NCBI RefSeq assembly: GCF_000715075.1
Contig: NC_134087.1
Span: 106,307,161 to 106,371,160 of the forward strand
Direction: 5' to 3'
Source: Nicotiana tabacum
Taxonomy: Eukaryota > Streptophyta > Magnoliopsida > Solanales > Solanaceae
DNA length: 64,000 nt
The notes beneath the pieces were generated by a model. That model was given only the letters and a program-made list of their open reading frames with translations, was not told the DNA's origin and searched no databases. The position numbers were made by a program, and so were the translations under genes. Positions 45,243 to 58,313 of this stretch are shown in pieces (positions within the stretch are counted from its first letter, which is position 1; each line of letters starts with the position of its first letter).

Positions 45243-47399
45243 ATTTTCTTAAACTTAAGTCTTTGCTTGTCCTCAAGCAAATAAATTAGTTCCCACCTCC
45301 AAGAGTTACAGGTCATCTCAGCGTGTCGAAGGTGAGCCATCCACACATCAGTTGGGATTAACAATTACCCACACTACTTATGAGTTATCAACAAGGTGAC
45401 AAGTTAAACATTCATGCACATATTGTTCTAATGTGATAATTGAGCTTCAAGAGTTGACTTTGCTTATCAAGGACTCGCGCTCTATCTTGTAGGTCATGGT
45501 GGACTCCAAACTCTTCCTCCTCTACTTTCCATTTGTCAAGCTCACTTAAGAATTTAGCACTCAATTCGAAAATTTATGAAAGGCTTACTCATCTCTCTCA
45601 AGAGAATGTCACAAGTACGGCTTCAAGTACCATAGGCTTGCCCCTCATGTAGATCACCACTAATGTAAGCTCACTCGGCTCAAAATCAAGTACGACTTCT
45701 TTGGGGATGTAATGAAGGCTTTTGGATTAAGGATTGATACAATATGGTTAAGTGGTTACACCTTCCTTAAGCACTTCATTTTTCATTTCTCGGCTCACAC
45801 TTCGCCAATTCCTTGAGGCAACTTCTTTTCCTTGGGGGATTAAAGAGACTTAACACCACTCTTTCTTGATCATTACATTCATATTTCTCCATATTTGGTC
45901 TCATTACCTTTCTTTGAATCCCTCCAACTCTTCTACTTATTCACTTTGTTGCATTTTTCTTTTTGTTCTTTTCTTTTCTTTGCCTTTCCTTCGCATAATT
46001 TCTTTTCTCTTTTTTTTGTGCCTTGATACCCTTTTCAATTTTCTCGTCTCTCCCCCAAACTTACATTTTTAGCCATTTGTTTCACATGAGTGTTAAGGAA
46101 AGCTCGGGTGCCAAGAGAGAGTCACAATAGAACGGGTAAAGGCTTGTAACATGGTTTTCAAATGAGAAAGGCTAAAGGCTCGAAGGGGTTGACTAGGGAT
46201 GATATCATTGGTAGGCAATAGAAAATTCAAACGAGCCAAGGAAAACCTACAATCACTTATCAAGCCAAGTAAAACTTAGGATTTCGCCTTGAAACACATT
46301 TGGGGCAAGTTCTAGATATTTTGCACGGGTCCTTGGACTACAAACAAAACAACTCACCTCTCACGCAACCGGATTGTTAAAGAGGATAGAGTCGTGGACC
46401 CACAACGACCACATTCAAGTTTGAAAATCACTATGGTTCAATTAAACGACTCAATGGTTGCCAAAGTCAACACAAGAGTCACAAAGTCATTAACTAGAGC
46501 TATTTCTTTCAAAAACCTTGTTTTTAACCATAAGCACGTAGTTAAGTGTGTTGGTGCCAAATGAAGCATGTTTGACTCTTTGAGTTTGACTCAATTAGGT
46601 CTTTTTATTCATTAATACTACTATTATTACCTAAACACAAAACAAACTTATTCCCTTAAGAAGGTTGTCACGCCATCCATCGTTGGGACGAGTCACTCGA
46701 TTCATACAATAACTACCTTTGGAAAGAACCGTGGCATTAAGAAAATCAAAGGCTTATTATCTACTGAAATATAAAAAGAAACTACTAAATCAAAAGGAAG
46801 CTACTAAATCAAACACTAACTAATAAGGAAACAAACATAAAGAAGCTACAAAGCAAAAACTATCGAAAGCATAACGAATATACATAATGAGAGAGAAACA
46901 AAAGGTATATACATTATGAGAGAAGAAGAATAAAAATAGTATCAAGTTATTACAAGTCAAATGTCTCAGAATCATCAAATAAGATCAAGTTCAAATAAAC
47001 TTCCCCCTACCCCCCCCTCGAATAAAAATAAGCATTGTCCCCAATGCTTAAAAAATTAAGAGTAAAGGAAGGGAAAGAGTGAAAACAAAACTCCCTATGT
47101 CTCCTTGGACATTTCTGTGTCCACAGCAACATCACCACCCTCAGTCTCATCCAACTGAATTTCATCATTCTCAACTCTAGGAGTGACTAGGTTGGTGAAC
47201 ATCTGACGTACTGCCCGGTAGTGTCGGCAGCAAAGTCTGGCACCTCAGACTATCTAGCTAGTGCCACCGGTATTGATGGTGCTGTAGGATCTAGGCCTGG
47301 ATGGTGTGGGTCAATCTGCATGTCAAAGGGGAGATCTTCTGCTGTAGCAAGCTTGGTCACCTGTCTGCGGAGTTTGTCCACTAACTTCTTGCGAGCCTG
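45243..47399 (-). other. 3' UTR of the Athila-like element
   Basis: About 2.1 kb without coding signal on either strand. It lies between the transposon-protein ORF and the LTR. Confidence 0.5.
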
Positions 47400-48480
47400 G
47401 GACTTTCTCATCTTCTTTACTTTTTTTCCAGCTCTTCTATAACTGATCTATGTTGTACCAAGGTCTCCATGATGGTGTTCTGGTTCTCCAGGAGCTTCTT
47501 CAATGTTTCTTCAACTGAGGGAGGAATCTGAGGTGCCTGAACAGAAGATTGTGCTGCAATAGTACTAGATATGGATGGAACATCAACTACCTCCGCTGGC
47601 TCTGAAGATTGGCTTGTGGTGGTAGACGATTGACCTTTTCTCTTAGGATTGTTCGCATCCTTCAGTGAGTACCATGAGAAAGGCTTCTTTGGTCACACCT
47701 TTGTATCATAATCTCTCGGCTCTACCCTCGCATCCATAAGATACTCCGTAACAGTGTTGGGATATGGGTAGGACGAGTCATCTTGTCAAGCAATCACTGA
47801 GATGTTGGCTAATATCAGTGAACCCATATTGATCGGGTACTCGGCCGTAATCGAAGCCACTAGAACTGCTCGAGGGATCGGAAGATAAGTCTCATTCTGG
47901 CTTGGGTCTAATCTACTGTAAAAAAAGGTTTGCCACCCCTTTGCCTCGAAACTTAGAGTGTTCTTATGAATAGGAAACCCAGCAGCAATCCATGGTGGTC
48001 GTGGCCTAGGTGCTGCTAAAATCTCTACCAACCAAAGCCGGGCTGCATCCCCCATTTCATACTTTTCCAGATATTCTTTTGGCTCTAAATCTTCAAGTCC
48101 CAAGTATGTGTTCAATGTGTGTTGATCAAATCACACTTTGAGGTTTCTCACTTTCCTCACCTTTGTCCTTTTCTTGATATGCGCCACATTGGTGTAGAAT
48201 TCTCGGACAAGGTACTCTTTAGCATCCACCACACTCTAGGTGAACCACATCCACCCCTTACGTTCCTTGAATTGCCTCAGCACTGCTAGGTTATACTTCT
48301 CTAAATCCTTCAACTCAAACTGCCACTCGAGAGTAAGAGACCTCATTGGCCACCATTCATGGAAGTTGGTAAAGGCGGCTGAGTTGACAAATCGGTCCTC
48401 CCATACCTCTTTATTCTTCGGACTTTCAAGGTCGGCAGTTGTAGCATCTCCCCCTCTTCCATCATTGGGGATGTACTGAA
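47400..48480 (-). pseudogene. 'Putative plant transposon protein' ORF (PF20167-like), decayed
   Basis: Minus-strand reading gives VWEDRFVNSAAF, EWQFELKDL, FKERKGWMWFT, a stop near 48218, then DAKEYLVREFYTNVAHIKK, a stop near 48131, and NTYLGLEDLEP. A 109-residue open piece (48115-47786) follows with INMGSLILANIS. After another stop come a Ser/Thr-rich stretch and a predicted coiled coil (about 47520-47400). Order and motifs match the plant family that Pfam calls putative plant transposon protein, as I recall it. Its function is unknown; in gypsy elements it often sits at the env-like position. Confidence 0.7.
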
Positions 48481-50681
48481 CTAATGTCTCTGGTGCCTCA
48501 GGGGCATGTGTAGAAAATGGCTCAGAAGCCTGACTAGCACTCTCCGAGCCCTCGGAAGTGCTATGAGATGTGAACGGCTCATCCCTGAGTTAATACCTCC
48601 ATGGCGGCCTTGATTGGACAACCGACTGCTCTTGTACAGAGGCTGAGTTTCCCTCTGATGCTTCCCTAGACGAGACATAAGAGTTGTTCCCAGAAAGGTC
48701 TACACCTCTCCCCTGCCGGTTGTGTTGATACCCAATTTTTCCTCATATTTTTTTTATACATACATATATATATTCAAAATAACACATATGCAGTTATAAG
48801 CATGCATAAGCATTTTTATAATTTTTCTATAATTTTAAAAGCTCCAAATCAATTTATTTCTTCTCTTTTATTTATATAATATCCAATAATTATCCTCCAA
48901 ATTACTTTTGTGATGATTTAGTCATCTAAATTCTTCATTTATGCCAACATGGTGTTTAAACATTTTTAGTGCATTTTTTGTAGTTATATTTATATTTTTA
49001 GGCTAAATTGCACATCTTTGCAATAATAGCCCATACTAATGCATAATTACATTATTGATGCGTAAATTGGTCTTTTATATCTTTAAAATGTTAAATAACT
49101 ATTTTAAATTATTTTAGTACACGAAAATATTTTTTGGAACTCATTTATTATATTTATAAATTATGTAGTTTTTAAAAGTAGCTATTTAAAATCTGGCCTA
49201 TTTTCATTTCAATTTTAGTCCTATTTCAACCCAGTACCAGCCCAATTTCAATTTAAATTTACCCAGCCCAAACCCTAAATACCCGATCCGGCCACAAAAC
49301 CCTTTCAATCTCAACCGTTGATCATAGAGATCAATGACCACAAACAACCCTTACCTAAAATAAACCAAACGACCCCCCAAACCCTTTCATTTCCCACCAT
49401 CCGCCGCTCTGAAACCCCTCTCTTCTCTCAAATGCTCTCAAACCTAAACCTAATCGGACCTCGCCATCACTCATCTATGGCTATCTACGGTGGTTTCTCG
49501 GCACCCCCCAGGCCTCTAGTAGCATCTCTCACGTTGGTATTGCCATCTCTAGGGTCCTCAAGGGACTAGGGTTAGTTGGTTTGCATCTATGGCCCCTTTC
49601 TTGCTTGTTTCAGGCTGTTCCAGTGTGATTCCGAGTAAGATCGTCCTACATCGACTATGATCTATGTGTTTCTAAGCATGTTTCTTCACCTTTGTGTTGT
49701 TCTCCTCGAAACCCTAATTTATTTCTTCGAAACCTCTTAGATCTGTATAGATCTGAGATGATTTAAACTTGTTTCATATGAGTTTTACAATAACCTTGTG
49801 ATTCTTCAGAAGAATCGTATGATTTTTGAGTGATTTTTCATCTTTCTATAAAACTAGGGTTTCCAGAAATTTCTTTTTTCAAACATTTGGTAATTTTTGA
49901 GTGTTTGATCTTCTGCTTCTTATGTGTTTTGACTGATTTTGTAAGTTTGCTACAACCTTAACTCATTTATACTAAAAACCCTAATTTTTGACATTCTTTG
50001 TTTGGTTTCTGAGTACCGGTGTACTGATTGTGTTCTTGCCTTGGTTCTTGTGATTTCTCTTTAGCCATTTAAATGTCTCGTGATTTTCTTGTCCTAATAT
50101 GCCTCTACTGAATTTCTTAGTTCAATCCTACACTGATTCTATATGTTTATGTTTATCCTGACTATTCATGTTAAAACATATATCTTTCTCCTTGAATCAG
50201 TGTCGATTTAACTATTTGTTTTGTTAAAATTATGTGTCGAATCCTGACTATTCATTTCTGACCTTATTCTATCTGCTAAACTTGATGACTCTTTAAGTGA
50301 TTTTCTCTTTGATTGAACCCTTGATTATTCTGAAATTCTTATTTCCTAGTTTGATTTGAACACTTTTCTTTAACAAAACCTTTGATTCTTACCTCTCTAC
50401 TCGGTTTAATTGAACTGCTTGCCTTAATTAATTTTTTCTTGCCTTATTTGCTATTTTGGTGTTTCTTACTGATTTTTTCCTTAATTGAAACCCATGTGTA
50501 TTCACCTATAATTACCTACTTTGTACTCGATTTCCTTCCTTAAGTATCTGTCCGGCTTTTACCATTGATTATCCCTTGATTAAAGGGAAGACTTACTGAT
50601 TTTACAAGTCATTGATCCCCTGAATTTCTCTAATTGCTACTTAATTGATCCCTTGCCTTATTTTGCTAAGCTTTTGATTAC

Positions 50682-50689
50682 TATATAAA
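50682..50689 (+). promoter_or_regulatory. TATA box of the Ogre-like LTR
   Basis: TATATAAA in the context ATTACTATATAAACTCCC, about 1.96 kb into the LTR. Confidence 0.65.
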
Positions 50690-51712
50690 CTCCCTCCTAT
50701 TCTCACTTCGGACAACGAACATTAGTTCAAAAAAAAAGCACACTTACACTCTAAAGCTCTCTTTTTCTCCTCTGCTACTTGTGATATTCACTGGTCTAGC
50801 CGGTTGAAAGCCAAGGCTAGATATTGAAACTACATCTGCTTTATATTCTGCACTCTTTTCTTCAACTGGTATGTCTCTAGTTAAATTTTGAAATCCAAAC
50901 CCTATGTGTTTCATTCCTGCACTAGTTCATCAGCTATGAATCCAACTTGTATTCCTGCTTACTTCTTTGCCTAGCATGTCTAAACTCTGTCCTATCCAAT
51001 GTATGATTAGCATATCTACACTTCACCTTGTTATTTGATACTTAACCAGTCTGTTTGTGAATATCTATTCAATCCCTCAATTATGTGATCATGTTGGCTA
51101 TTTGATGTATGTGATTGACCCTGCCTGTATGTTTAATCCTGTTCAAGACATGTCAGGCTTCTGTATTACAACTGTAATCTATGTCTTAACTATTTACTGT
51201 CCATGACTAGCCTGCTAAGTCTCTAAGACCCTAAGTGTTTTATGCAGTTTGTTGACTATATGTTTCCTCTATACCCTATCCATGTACTATTTTCAAAACT
51301 ATGTCAAACACTCTCACTTTACTCTTAGAATACTAGGTTTTGTCCCTCTAATATGTGTACTTCCTTGAGATCTCTCTGAACTCTGGGATGTTAGAGCTGG
51401 CCTTTCCACACTACACCTAAATCAGTTATTAATTGAGAAAAGGTCTAGGTGCAAGCACTGCCCGGGATCCTTGAGGTCCTTAGGGAACTCTAACACACCT
51501 AGACACGAATTTGGCTATGGAACTTTGGGCATTTGAGGCTATTGGAGGCTTGGAAGTCATTTGGGCCTACTACAGGCTCCCTATAGTTTAATTTTCTATT
51601 TATGTAAATTTGTCATTTGATTCACTGGTCTGTAATAATTATTATAAACAAATAGTTGGGTGATTAGTGAAAAAGGGAGGGTAGTTATATATATTGGGTA
51701 AATTAGGAAGAT

Positions 51713-52180
51713 ACCATGCCTATAGGGTCCATGCTGATTCAAATGTATTTGTTATGTTTGCTTTACTTCCACACAATTAGAAACCATGCCTATAGGATCT
51801 AAAAATGGCTTTAATAATAGAGATCATGCCTATAGGGTGAAAAATCAGCTCTATAGAAGTCATGCCTATAGGGGTTTCACTTTGGTTAAATGAATGATGT
51901 TTGTTTTACCTTGCTTAACTAGAAATCATGCCTACAGGACTTAAAATAGTTCAGGATGTTTGTTTATATATTCTGAAGTGGTTTAATTAACTAAATATGT
52001 CCGCTTCTTAAAAAGATTTTCAAACGCTGCCACAATTAATACCGCTAGAAAATATGTCTATAGGATCTCAAGTTGTCCGTTTAAAAATTGTTCACTATTT
52101 TACTGCATTTCTAATCAATATAGATATCATGCTCTTAGGACATCACTGTCATGCGCTTAGGCAAGCCTATAGGACGATTA
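51713..52180 (+). repeat. Recurring CATGCCTATAGG motif in the LTR leader
   Basis: The motif or a one-to-three-base variant appears about eight times, at about 51715, 51785, 51828, 51865, 51927, 52048, 52127 and 52165. It is separated by 35-120 bp of unlike sequence. Confidence 0.75.
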
Positions 52181-53166
52181 AAAATCTTGCAACTATAAAA
52201 CTGCGCTTTGTTATTTGAGGTTGCACACATTCAACAGGTCTAAAATCAGTAGGCAAGCTGAATAGGTCTTTGACACTTTTGGCTTAATTCAATGCTGTAT
52301 AATCTCTGCTCACCTAGATATCATGTTCTAGGGTTTTTCTCTTAAATACTTGAAACTGTTGTTTGAGACGTGCACTTGCTTGTTATGTTTGCGGAGGTAA
52401 ATATGAGCTTTTAATTGTTCCCTCTTTAAAAACAGTCCTAATTATTTTGATTGTCGCCTAGACTTTTCTCCTTTAAATACTTTAGGATGGTTTAGAACTA
52501 CCATATATTAGAGGTCCTAAATACCTCCAGGGTCACGAGGAATGGACGGGTAGTGCACGCCTAGGATACCTTTCAAGGTTACTAGAACGCCTTAGGCTAT
52601 GAACAAGGGGATGCAATTGGGTAGTAAGAATATGATGACTACGCGCTAATGTCACGTGTAGCCCCTCATTGAGGAGTGATTACTGGGCATTGTGTGGGTA
52701 TGATCATGTAGGCTGACCAACCTAGGACCCCTCTTTCCCAATTTCCATTGTTTAAATTTTACTTTCCTCTATATATGTGCAACTTGTTCAAGTCTTTTTC
52801 CTTGCTTGAGTCATACATGTGCTTTAAAATGTCAAAACATGACTTTACTTGCAAGTATGTGTTAAAACTATTTACTTGTTAGAAGGACTAATTCACATAG
52901 ATTAAGTTCGGCCGGGACCCACCGTTGTGGACTGCGAGGGGTGCCTACCACCTTCCCCTCAAGGTTATTGCGAGCCCTTACCCTAGATCTCTGATAATGA
53001 AAACTAGTCTAAGAGTTAATCCCTCTAGGTGCCCTAACGCACCATAATCCTTTAGGTGGCGACTTTTCAAATACCCAATTCCCAAAAGGAAATGAGTTAT
53101 TCCCCCCGTGAATGTCAAAACCCGAACTTCCCCTTCAAAAAAGGGAAAAAAGGGGGCACGATAGCA

Positions 53167-53184
53167 TGACGACTCTGCTGAGGA
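53167..53184 (+). other. Primer-binding site of the Ogre-like element
   Basis: TGACGACTCTGCTGAGGA differs at two G-to-A positions from the form TGGCGACTCTGCTGGGGA, which I associate with tRNA-Arg priming in Ogre elements. Confidence 0.7.
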
Positions 53185-53863
53185 TATTTTAGGCTCTTAC
53201 CATAACGAACTTGTTTTTGTGAATTAGTCCAAGCATGCTCTATCCCACGTCCCTTTCCCTATATTTGAATTTAACTGTCTATTTTCAAGCATTTATGATT
53301 TCTTTATTCCTGAAACTGACTTGTCTCCTTGTTTTCTTTTTTGTAACTGTCTTTCAATTATTTAATTACTGTATTTATTTTTTCCTACATGCAAATACCT
53401 GATAACATGCTATTTATTGTTGCATAAATCATGCTCCACTCGTGCGTATTAAATCCTATAGCAACGCTTGATGAGTGGTTGCGCTCTTCCTATTTATTAC
53501 CCTTAAATTCGGAAAGGCTTATTTGCGGTAAACTAGTCGATCGGTGGTGTAGTTGACGGTTTCGTGCCTTTCCCCCTCAAGTTGTCTGCTTGAGGGTACC
53601 AGTCTAGACCCCTATAGTAACCTTACTCTGATTGAAATTGCACATGCATCATGGTCAAACCTAGTTGGATTAATATGTTGTCCACATAATGATCCTTTAA
53701 GACGAGCCTTATCCAAAAGTCCACCGGGGTATCCATAATCCCAACGGACAAAACCACGTTCTGTGCATTAATTTGGAGAACTAAATGCCAATATGCTAAT
53801 CATGAACGTATAAATAGTCGAGTCTGGTGGGGGAGAAGGGCCTAACCTTTTGTTTTGCAGAAA

Positions 53864-55441
53864 ATGAGGCACGAGGTCCCAAAATTCAGTTAGGAACATT
53901 CCACCATTGCTGCTAGATTAGTGGGAGGACCTTTCCTCAAGTGACAAGAAATATGTAAGAAAGTACTTGGGCAATTTTCCATCTCTACTAGACATTCAGC
54001 CAAACAACAGGTTGATTGAGGCTGCCACTTTATTCTGGGATAGTGAAAGGGTTGTGTTCCGTTTCGGTGACATAGAGATGACTTCACTCCTAGAGGAAAT
54101 TGGGGGACTTGCAGGATTGACTTGGGATAGCCCTGGGTTGTTGGTATCGGAGAACCGTACTGGTAAAGGGTTCCTAAACATGATGGGGCTGAAGAAAAAT
54201 GCTGGCTTGGGATGCTTGGAGAAGTCCTACATACCCTTCGAATACCTGTATGAGATATATGGCCATAGCAAGTCCTTCCGTACCTTCAATGACGAGATTT
54301 CTATCACTTCTCTGGGCCATATCCATCGCACAGTGTTCGTGTTCATTGTGTTTTTTGGGCCTGATAGTGTTCCCAATGAAAAGGGAAAGAATCCATACTA
54401 GGTTGGCTATGGTCGCCAAGACTTTGATGGAGGGGATTAATGGGCAAACATACACTATAGTCCCCATGATCATAGTCGACATCTACAGGGCTCTAGAGCG
54501 CTGTCAAAGAGGGGTCAAGCATTTCGAGGGTTGTAAGTTGTTGCTGCAGTTGTGGTTATTAGAACATCTTCAAAAAGGTCACTATCGCCAAAAATTTCCG
54601 CGAAGGGCTTGGAACGACCATATTGCCTTCCATTACCCCAAGAGGATGACTTACATTCCGGACAAGTTTGCTCAGTCGGAAAGCGCCAAAGAGTGGGTAG
54701 AGCTCTTCGACAATCTGACCGAGGAACAGGTGCAATGGATTTTTAAAAGGTTCCCAACAAACGAATTTATCATCAGATATGGGGACGCTCCACACTTGGT
54801 GCTGATTGGGTTGAGAGGGATATACCCTTATGTCCCTATCCGAGTCATGAGGCAAGCAGGCAGGAAATAGGTTGTACCCAGGATCGCCAAAATGAGCCAT
54901 TTTAGAGCAGACTTTTCGGATAATGATGTCCCTTACAAGTGCCAAGCTCAGCACATGTGGCACTGCAAGATCATCGTGGAAAAGAACACCATTGAGCCAG
55001 ATAGGTATCATGCGGGGTGTGAACCTCTCTACCCAGCATGGTTAGAGGACAATCTGAAGAGGATGGTGATGCCAGGAGCTGGTTGAGGGAATAGGATCAT
55101 AGATGAAGAAGCTGAGGCTCAAGTGAAATACAACAGGCTGCGCAAGAGGGTCCACGACTCTGAGAATGAGCACCGGGAAATACACGAGAGAATGTGAGGT
55201 TAATCGATGAATGGAAAGAAATGACCGTCACTTCCAACAAAAAGTTAGAATATCTGGAGCGAGGATTAGTGGAGCTGGAGGGTAAAGTCATAAAGAGGAT
55301 TGAGGATTGCCAGAATGCTGAAGGAAGTGAAGGAGGACATTTGGCCAGAGTCTACCTGCTGTTAGGTCTGCGCGAGTTGGGGAACTTGTATGATGGAGTC
55401 AAGAAGATCGAATCTGGGGAAGGTCCTTCTGGGACCAAGTA
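53864..55441 (+). pseudogene. ORF1 of the Ogre-like element, decayed
   Basis: This is the extra reading frame that Ogre elements carry upstream of gag; its function is unknown. A possible ATG at 53864 follows TTTTGTTTTGCAG. The conserved parts are NFPSLLDIQPNNRLIEAA, FWDSERVVFRFGDIEMT, LLEEIGGLAGL and FLNMMGLKKN (53967-54350). After a frameshift near 54355 the chain continues from FPMKRERIHTRLAM through IYRALERC and WLLEHLQKGHYR to 54868. A coiled-coil-like end, EWKEMTVTSNKKLEYLERGL, closes at 55441. Stops lie near 53891, 54868 and 55084 and a frameshift near 55190. The family matches the plant domain of unknown function (DUF7745-like) as I remember it. Confidence 0.82.
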
Positions 55442-55849
55442 GGCTAGATTTATTTGCTTTCCTAAATGTAATAAGGCCAAGTTCCATTAGTGACTTACTT
55501 TTCTATTGTCTTAGTATCGTTTCGGGATTCGCCTATTTTCACATTATGAAATGAAGCATTTACTGGCATCTAAAGTTCTCCAAATCTATTTGTCACTAGG
55601 CCTACCTCAGACACAATGAGGCTCCCAAATTAGGACACAAAATTACATTCCCGCAATATGTGTTTAAATACTGCAAACATTTCAGAATCCTTACTGACTT
55701 GTCTACCCTTTTGTTTTTTCTTTATTCTTTATTCCCATCTCCTAAGGTTGGTTCGCTCATACTGGTATCATCAGCATATCACACTAGATCTAGAGGCCCT
55801 CCATCTCCTCCTCCTCCATGCAATACAAAAGGCAAAAGAAAAGCAAAAA

Positions 55850-58310
55850 TGGACGACCTAAGTGGTATTCGAAAGGAGAATGTTGAGAACGCAAAAACTT
55901 TAGATGGACGAAGTACTCCGGCACCAAATGACCTAGTCTTGAGATTGGAACAAAAGATATTGGAATTACAAGGAGAACTTGAGCAAGTTTACAACTTGGC
56001 AAACTTGTCACTCACCCTGAATGTCCCCGACATCAACCAACAAAACACAAAGAACCTAACACCTTCCCCAAACACACAAAATCAACATCCGCAAAACCCT
56101 CCTGCACCGCCTCAATATGCAACCCTACCCTAAAATCTCAATCCCTTACCAATACCAACTCCGCCACAACATCACCATAAACCAATTCAGTACCCACCAA
56201 CCACCGCTTACCACACTCCCCAAAACACACCACAAACCCATTCCCGATCCTCAAAACTCAACCAATGACCATCATTACACCCAAGTCCCTGGCACCTATC
56301 AAAGAAACCCTATATACGTAGAAACCGTACCTCAGTCTATCCAACCAATCTCCTATACATCAGAATCCTTCGAGAAGGACGTGCTCATTAAAAATATGCC
56401 TGAAGAACTCAAGAAGTTGACAAGTCGAGTTCAGGGTATCGAAGGCGGCAAATAAATATAAGGGTTGAACTATGAAGACCTATGCATACAACCAGATGTA
56501 GAACTGCTAGAAGGGTACAAACCTCCCAAGTTCAAGATGTTTGATGGTACGGGTGATCCTAGGGTTCATTTGACGACCTATTGTGACTAGCTTGTCAGGG
56601 TCAGAAAGGATGAAAAGATCTGGATGAAACTCTTTATGAGGAGTCTTATTGGAGATGCTCTGTCCTGGTATATCAGCCATATCCCAAGAAGTGGTCCAAT
56701 TGGGTGAGTATGGCATACGATTTTATGGACCGATTCAGGTTCAACACAGAGAATGCACCAGATGTTTTCTACATCTAGAATCTTAAAAAGAAACCCACCT
56801 AAACCTTCCGCGAGTATGCTACTCATTGGAGGTCGGAAGCGGCCAAGGTCAGGCCATCTTTGGACGAGGAACAAATGAACAAATTCTTCGTCAGAGCATA
56901 GGATCCGTAGTATTATGAAAGATTGATGGTTATTGAAAACCATAAGTTCTCCGATATCATCAAGCTTGGGGAAAGAATTGAGAAAGGCATCAAAAGCGGG
57001 ATGGTAACGAATTTTGAGGCATTACAGGCCACAAACAAGGCATTACAATCAGGCGACATATCAAAGAAGAGAGACGTTGGGGCAGTAATGGTGGCCTAGG
57101 GCCCAAAATCTCCACTTACCTATCAAACACCTCCACCCACATATCAAACACCTCCACCCACATATCAAACACCTCCGCCTATATACCAAGTATCACCGCC
57201 TACATATCAGCCTTCATCTCCCAGATATTCCCAACCAGCCACTGTCTATCACACCTATAACTACCAACCATCCCATTTCCAATCACCTCTAACTCACCAA
57301 AACTTTCCAAGACCAAGACCCAATTTCAACCGCAAGCCACCCAGACAATACACCTCCATTGCTGAACCCATCGACCAACTGTATGAAAGGTTGAAAGCTG
57401 CTGGTTATGTCACCCCCATTCCTGCTGTGGCATTAGAGAATCCATCCCAATGGGTCAATCCAAACAAAACTTGTGCATACCACTCAGGTATGAAGGGGCA
57501 CACCACTGATGAGTGCCGAATATTGAAGGATAAGATCCAGACGCTAATTGATAACAAGGTCATACAGGCAAAGGAAGCCGCAACAACCCCCTCCCTGATC
57601 ATAGAGGTGGTGGGGTACATGTGATAGAGACGAACGAAGAATGGGACCCTGAGGGGTCGATCAGGCTTATTCGAGAAGGCGGTGACTTTAAAGTTGCAGT
57701 CATACTTACTCTTATTGTGGTACAGACTCAGTCACCAATCGAGGTTGAGGTAGTTATATCGGTTCCATTTGAGGTAGGGGTAGCTCCACCTGCGGCCACC
57801 CCTGCTCCATTTGAAGTAGAAATGGTCACACCTTTCATAGTGACAGTATCAACCACACCTCATTTCAACTCAAAAGCAATACCCTAGTATTACGTTGCTG
57901 AAGCTCGGCGAAAGGGAAAGGAAAAAATGGAAGAATCCGATGCTACACAAGGAATGACTAGGACTAGAAGAGTCTATACACCTGAACATTTGGGAGGACT
58001 AAGTAAGGCTGCCACTGCCAGGCAGCCTGTCATTAAAACAAGGCTAGATGACCTGTGGAGGAAAGCACAAGCAAAGGAGTATTCCGTTATTGACCATCTA
58101 AACAAAATCCCAGCTCAGATATCCATCCTGTCACTGTTGCAAAATTCAGAGGCGCATAAGAACTCTTTAATGAAAGTGGTGAGTGAAGCTTATGTACCCA
58201 ATAACATCACCAGCGGAGAGATGACCAATATAGTAGGGAAAGTACTGGAAAGTCATAAGATCATCTTCCACGAAGATGAGCTACCACCTGAAAGGTTGAA
58301 TCACAACTGA
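55850..58310 (+). pseudogene. gag of the Ogre-like element, decayed
   Basis: It starts MDDLSGIRKENVENAK at 55850 with a coiled coil (LRLEQKILELQGELEQVY) and a Pro/Gln-rich linker. The capsid domain is recognisable from KPPKFKMFDGTGDPRVHL (near 56520) with several stops. A heptad linker PTYQTPP repeats about four times (57115-57200). A zinc-knuckle-like CAYHSGMKGHTTDEC lies at about 57472-57516. The last part (57927-58310) holds LNKIPAQISILSLLQNSE, the block that normally precedes the protease. Confidence 0.85.
57115..57200 (+). repeat. In-frame PTYQTPP repeats in gag
   Basis: A 21-bp unit (ACATATCAAACACCTCCACCC) is repeated about four times with slight variation. Confidence 0.9.
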
Positions 58311-58313
58311 GCA

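Larger units (their letters stand above)
43907..48722 (-). mobile_element. 3' part of an Athila-like LTR retrotransposon
   Basis: Read on the minus strand: a decayed ORF of the 'putative plant transposon protein' family, a long 3' UTR, a degraded polypurine region after TTTGCTTGAGGACAAGC, and a 3' LTR. The 5' half is missing because the Ogre-like element begins at 48723. The context 'GAGGACAAGC...TTTAAGTTT' followed by TGATAAGTGG resembles Athila-group 3' ends. The lineage is inferred; no pol gene is in view. Confidence 0.65.
48723..53166 (+). repeat. 5' LTR of the Ogre-like element (about 4.4 kb)
   Basis: It starts TGTTGATACCCAATTTTTCC, directly after Athila-like sequence, and ends CACGATAGCA before the primer site. 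A TATA box at 50682-50689 implies a U3 of about 2 kb and an R-U5 of about 2.4 kb. It contains no gene. The partner LTR lies outside the window, so the start is judged from the TG and the sharp change of sequence. Confidence 0.8.

Noticed and set aside
49318..49569. 83-residue frame in the Ogre LTR
   Set aside because: It lies within U3, upstream of the TATA box, with no conserved motif; it is probably chance.
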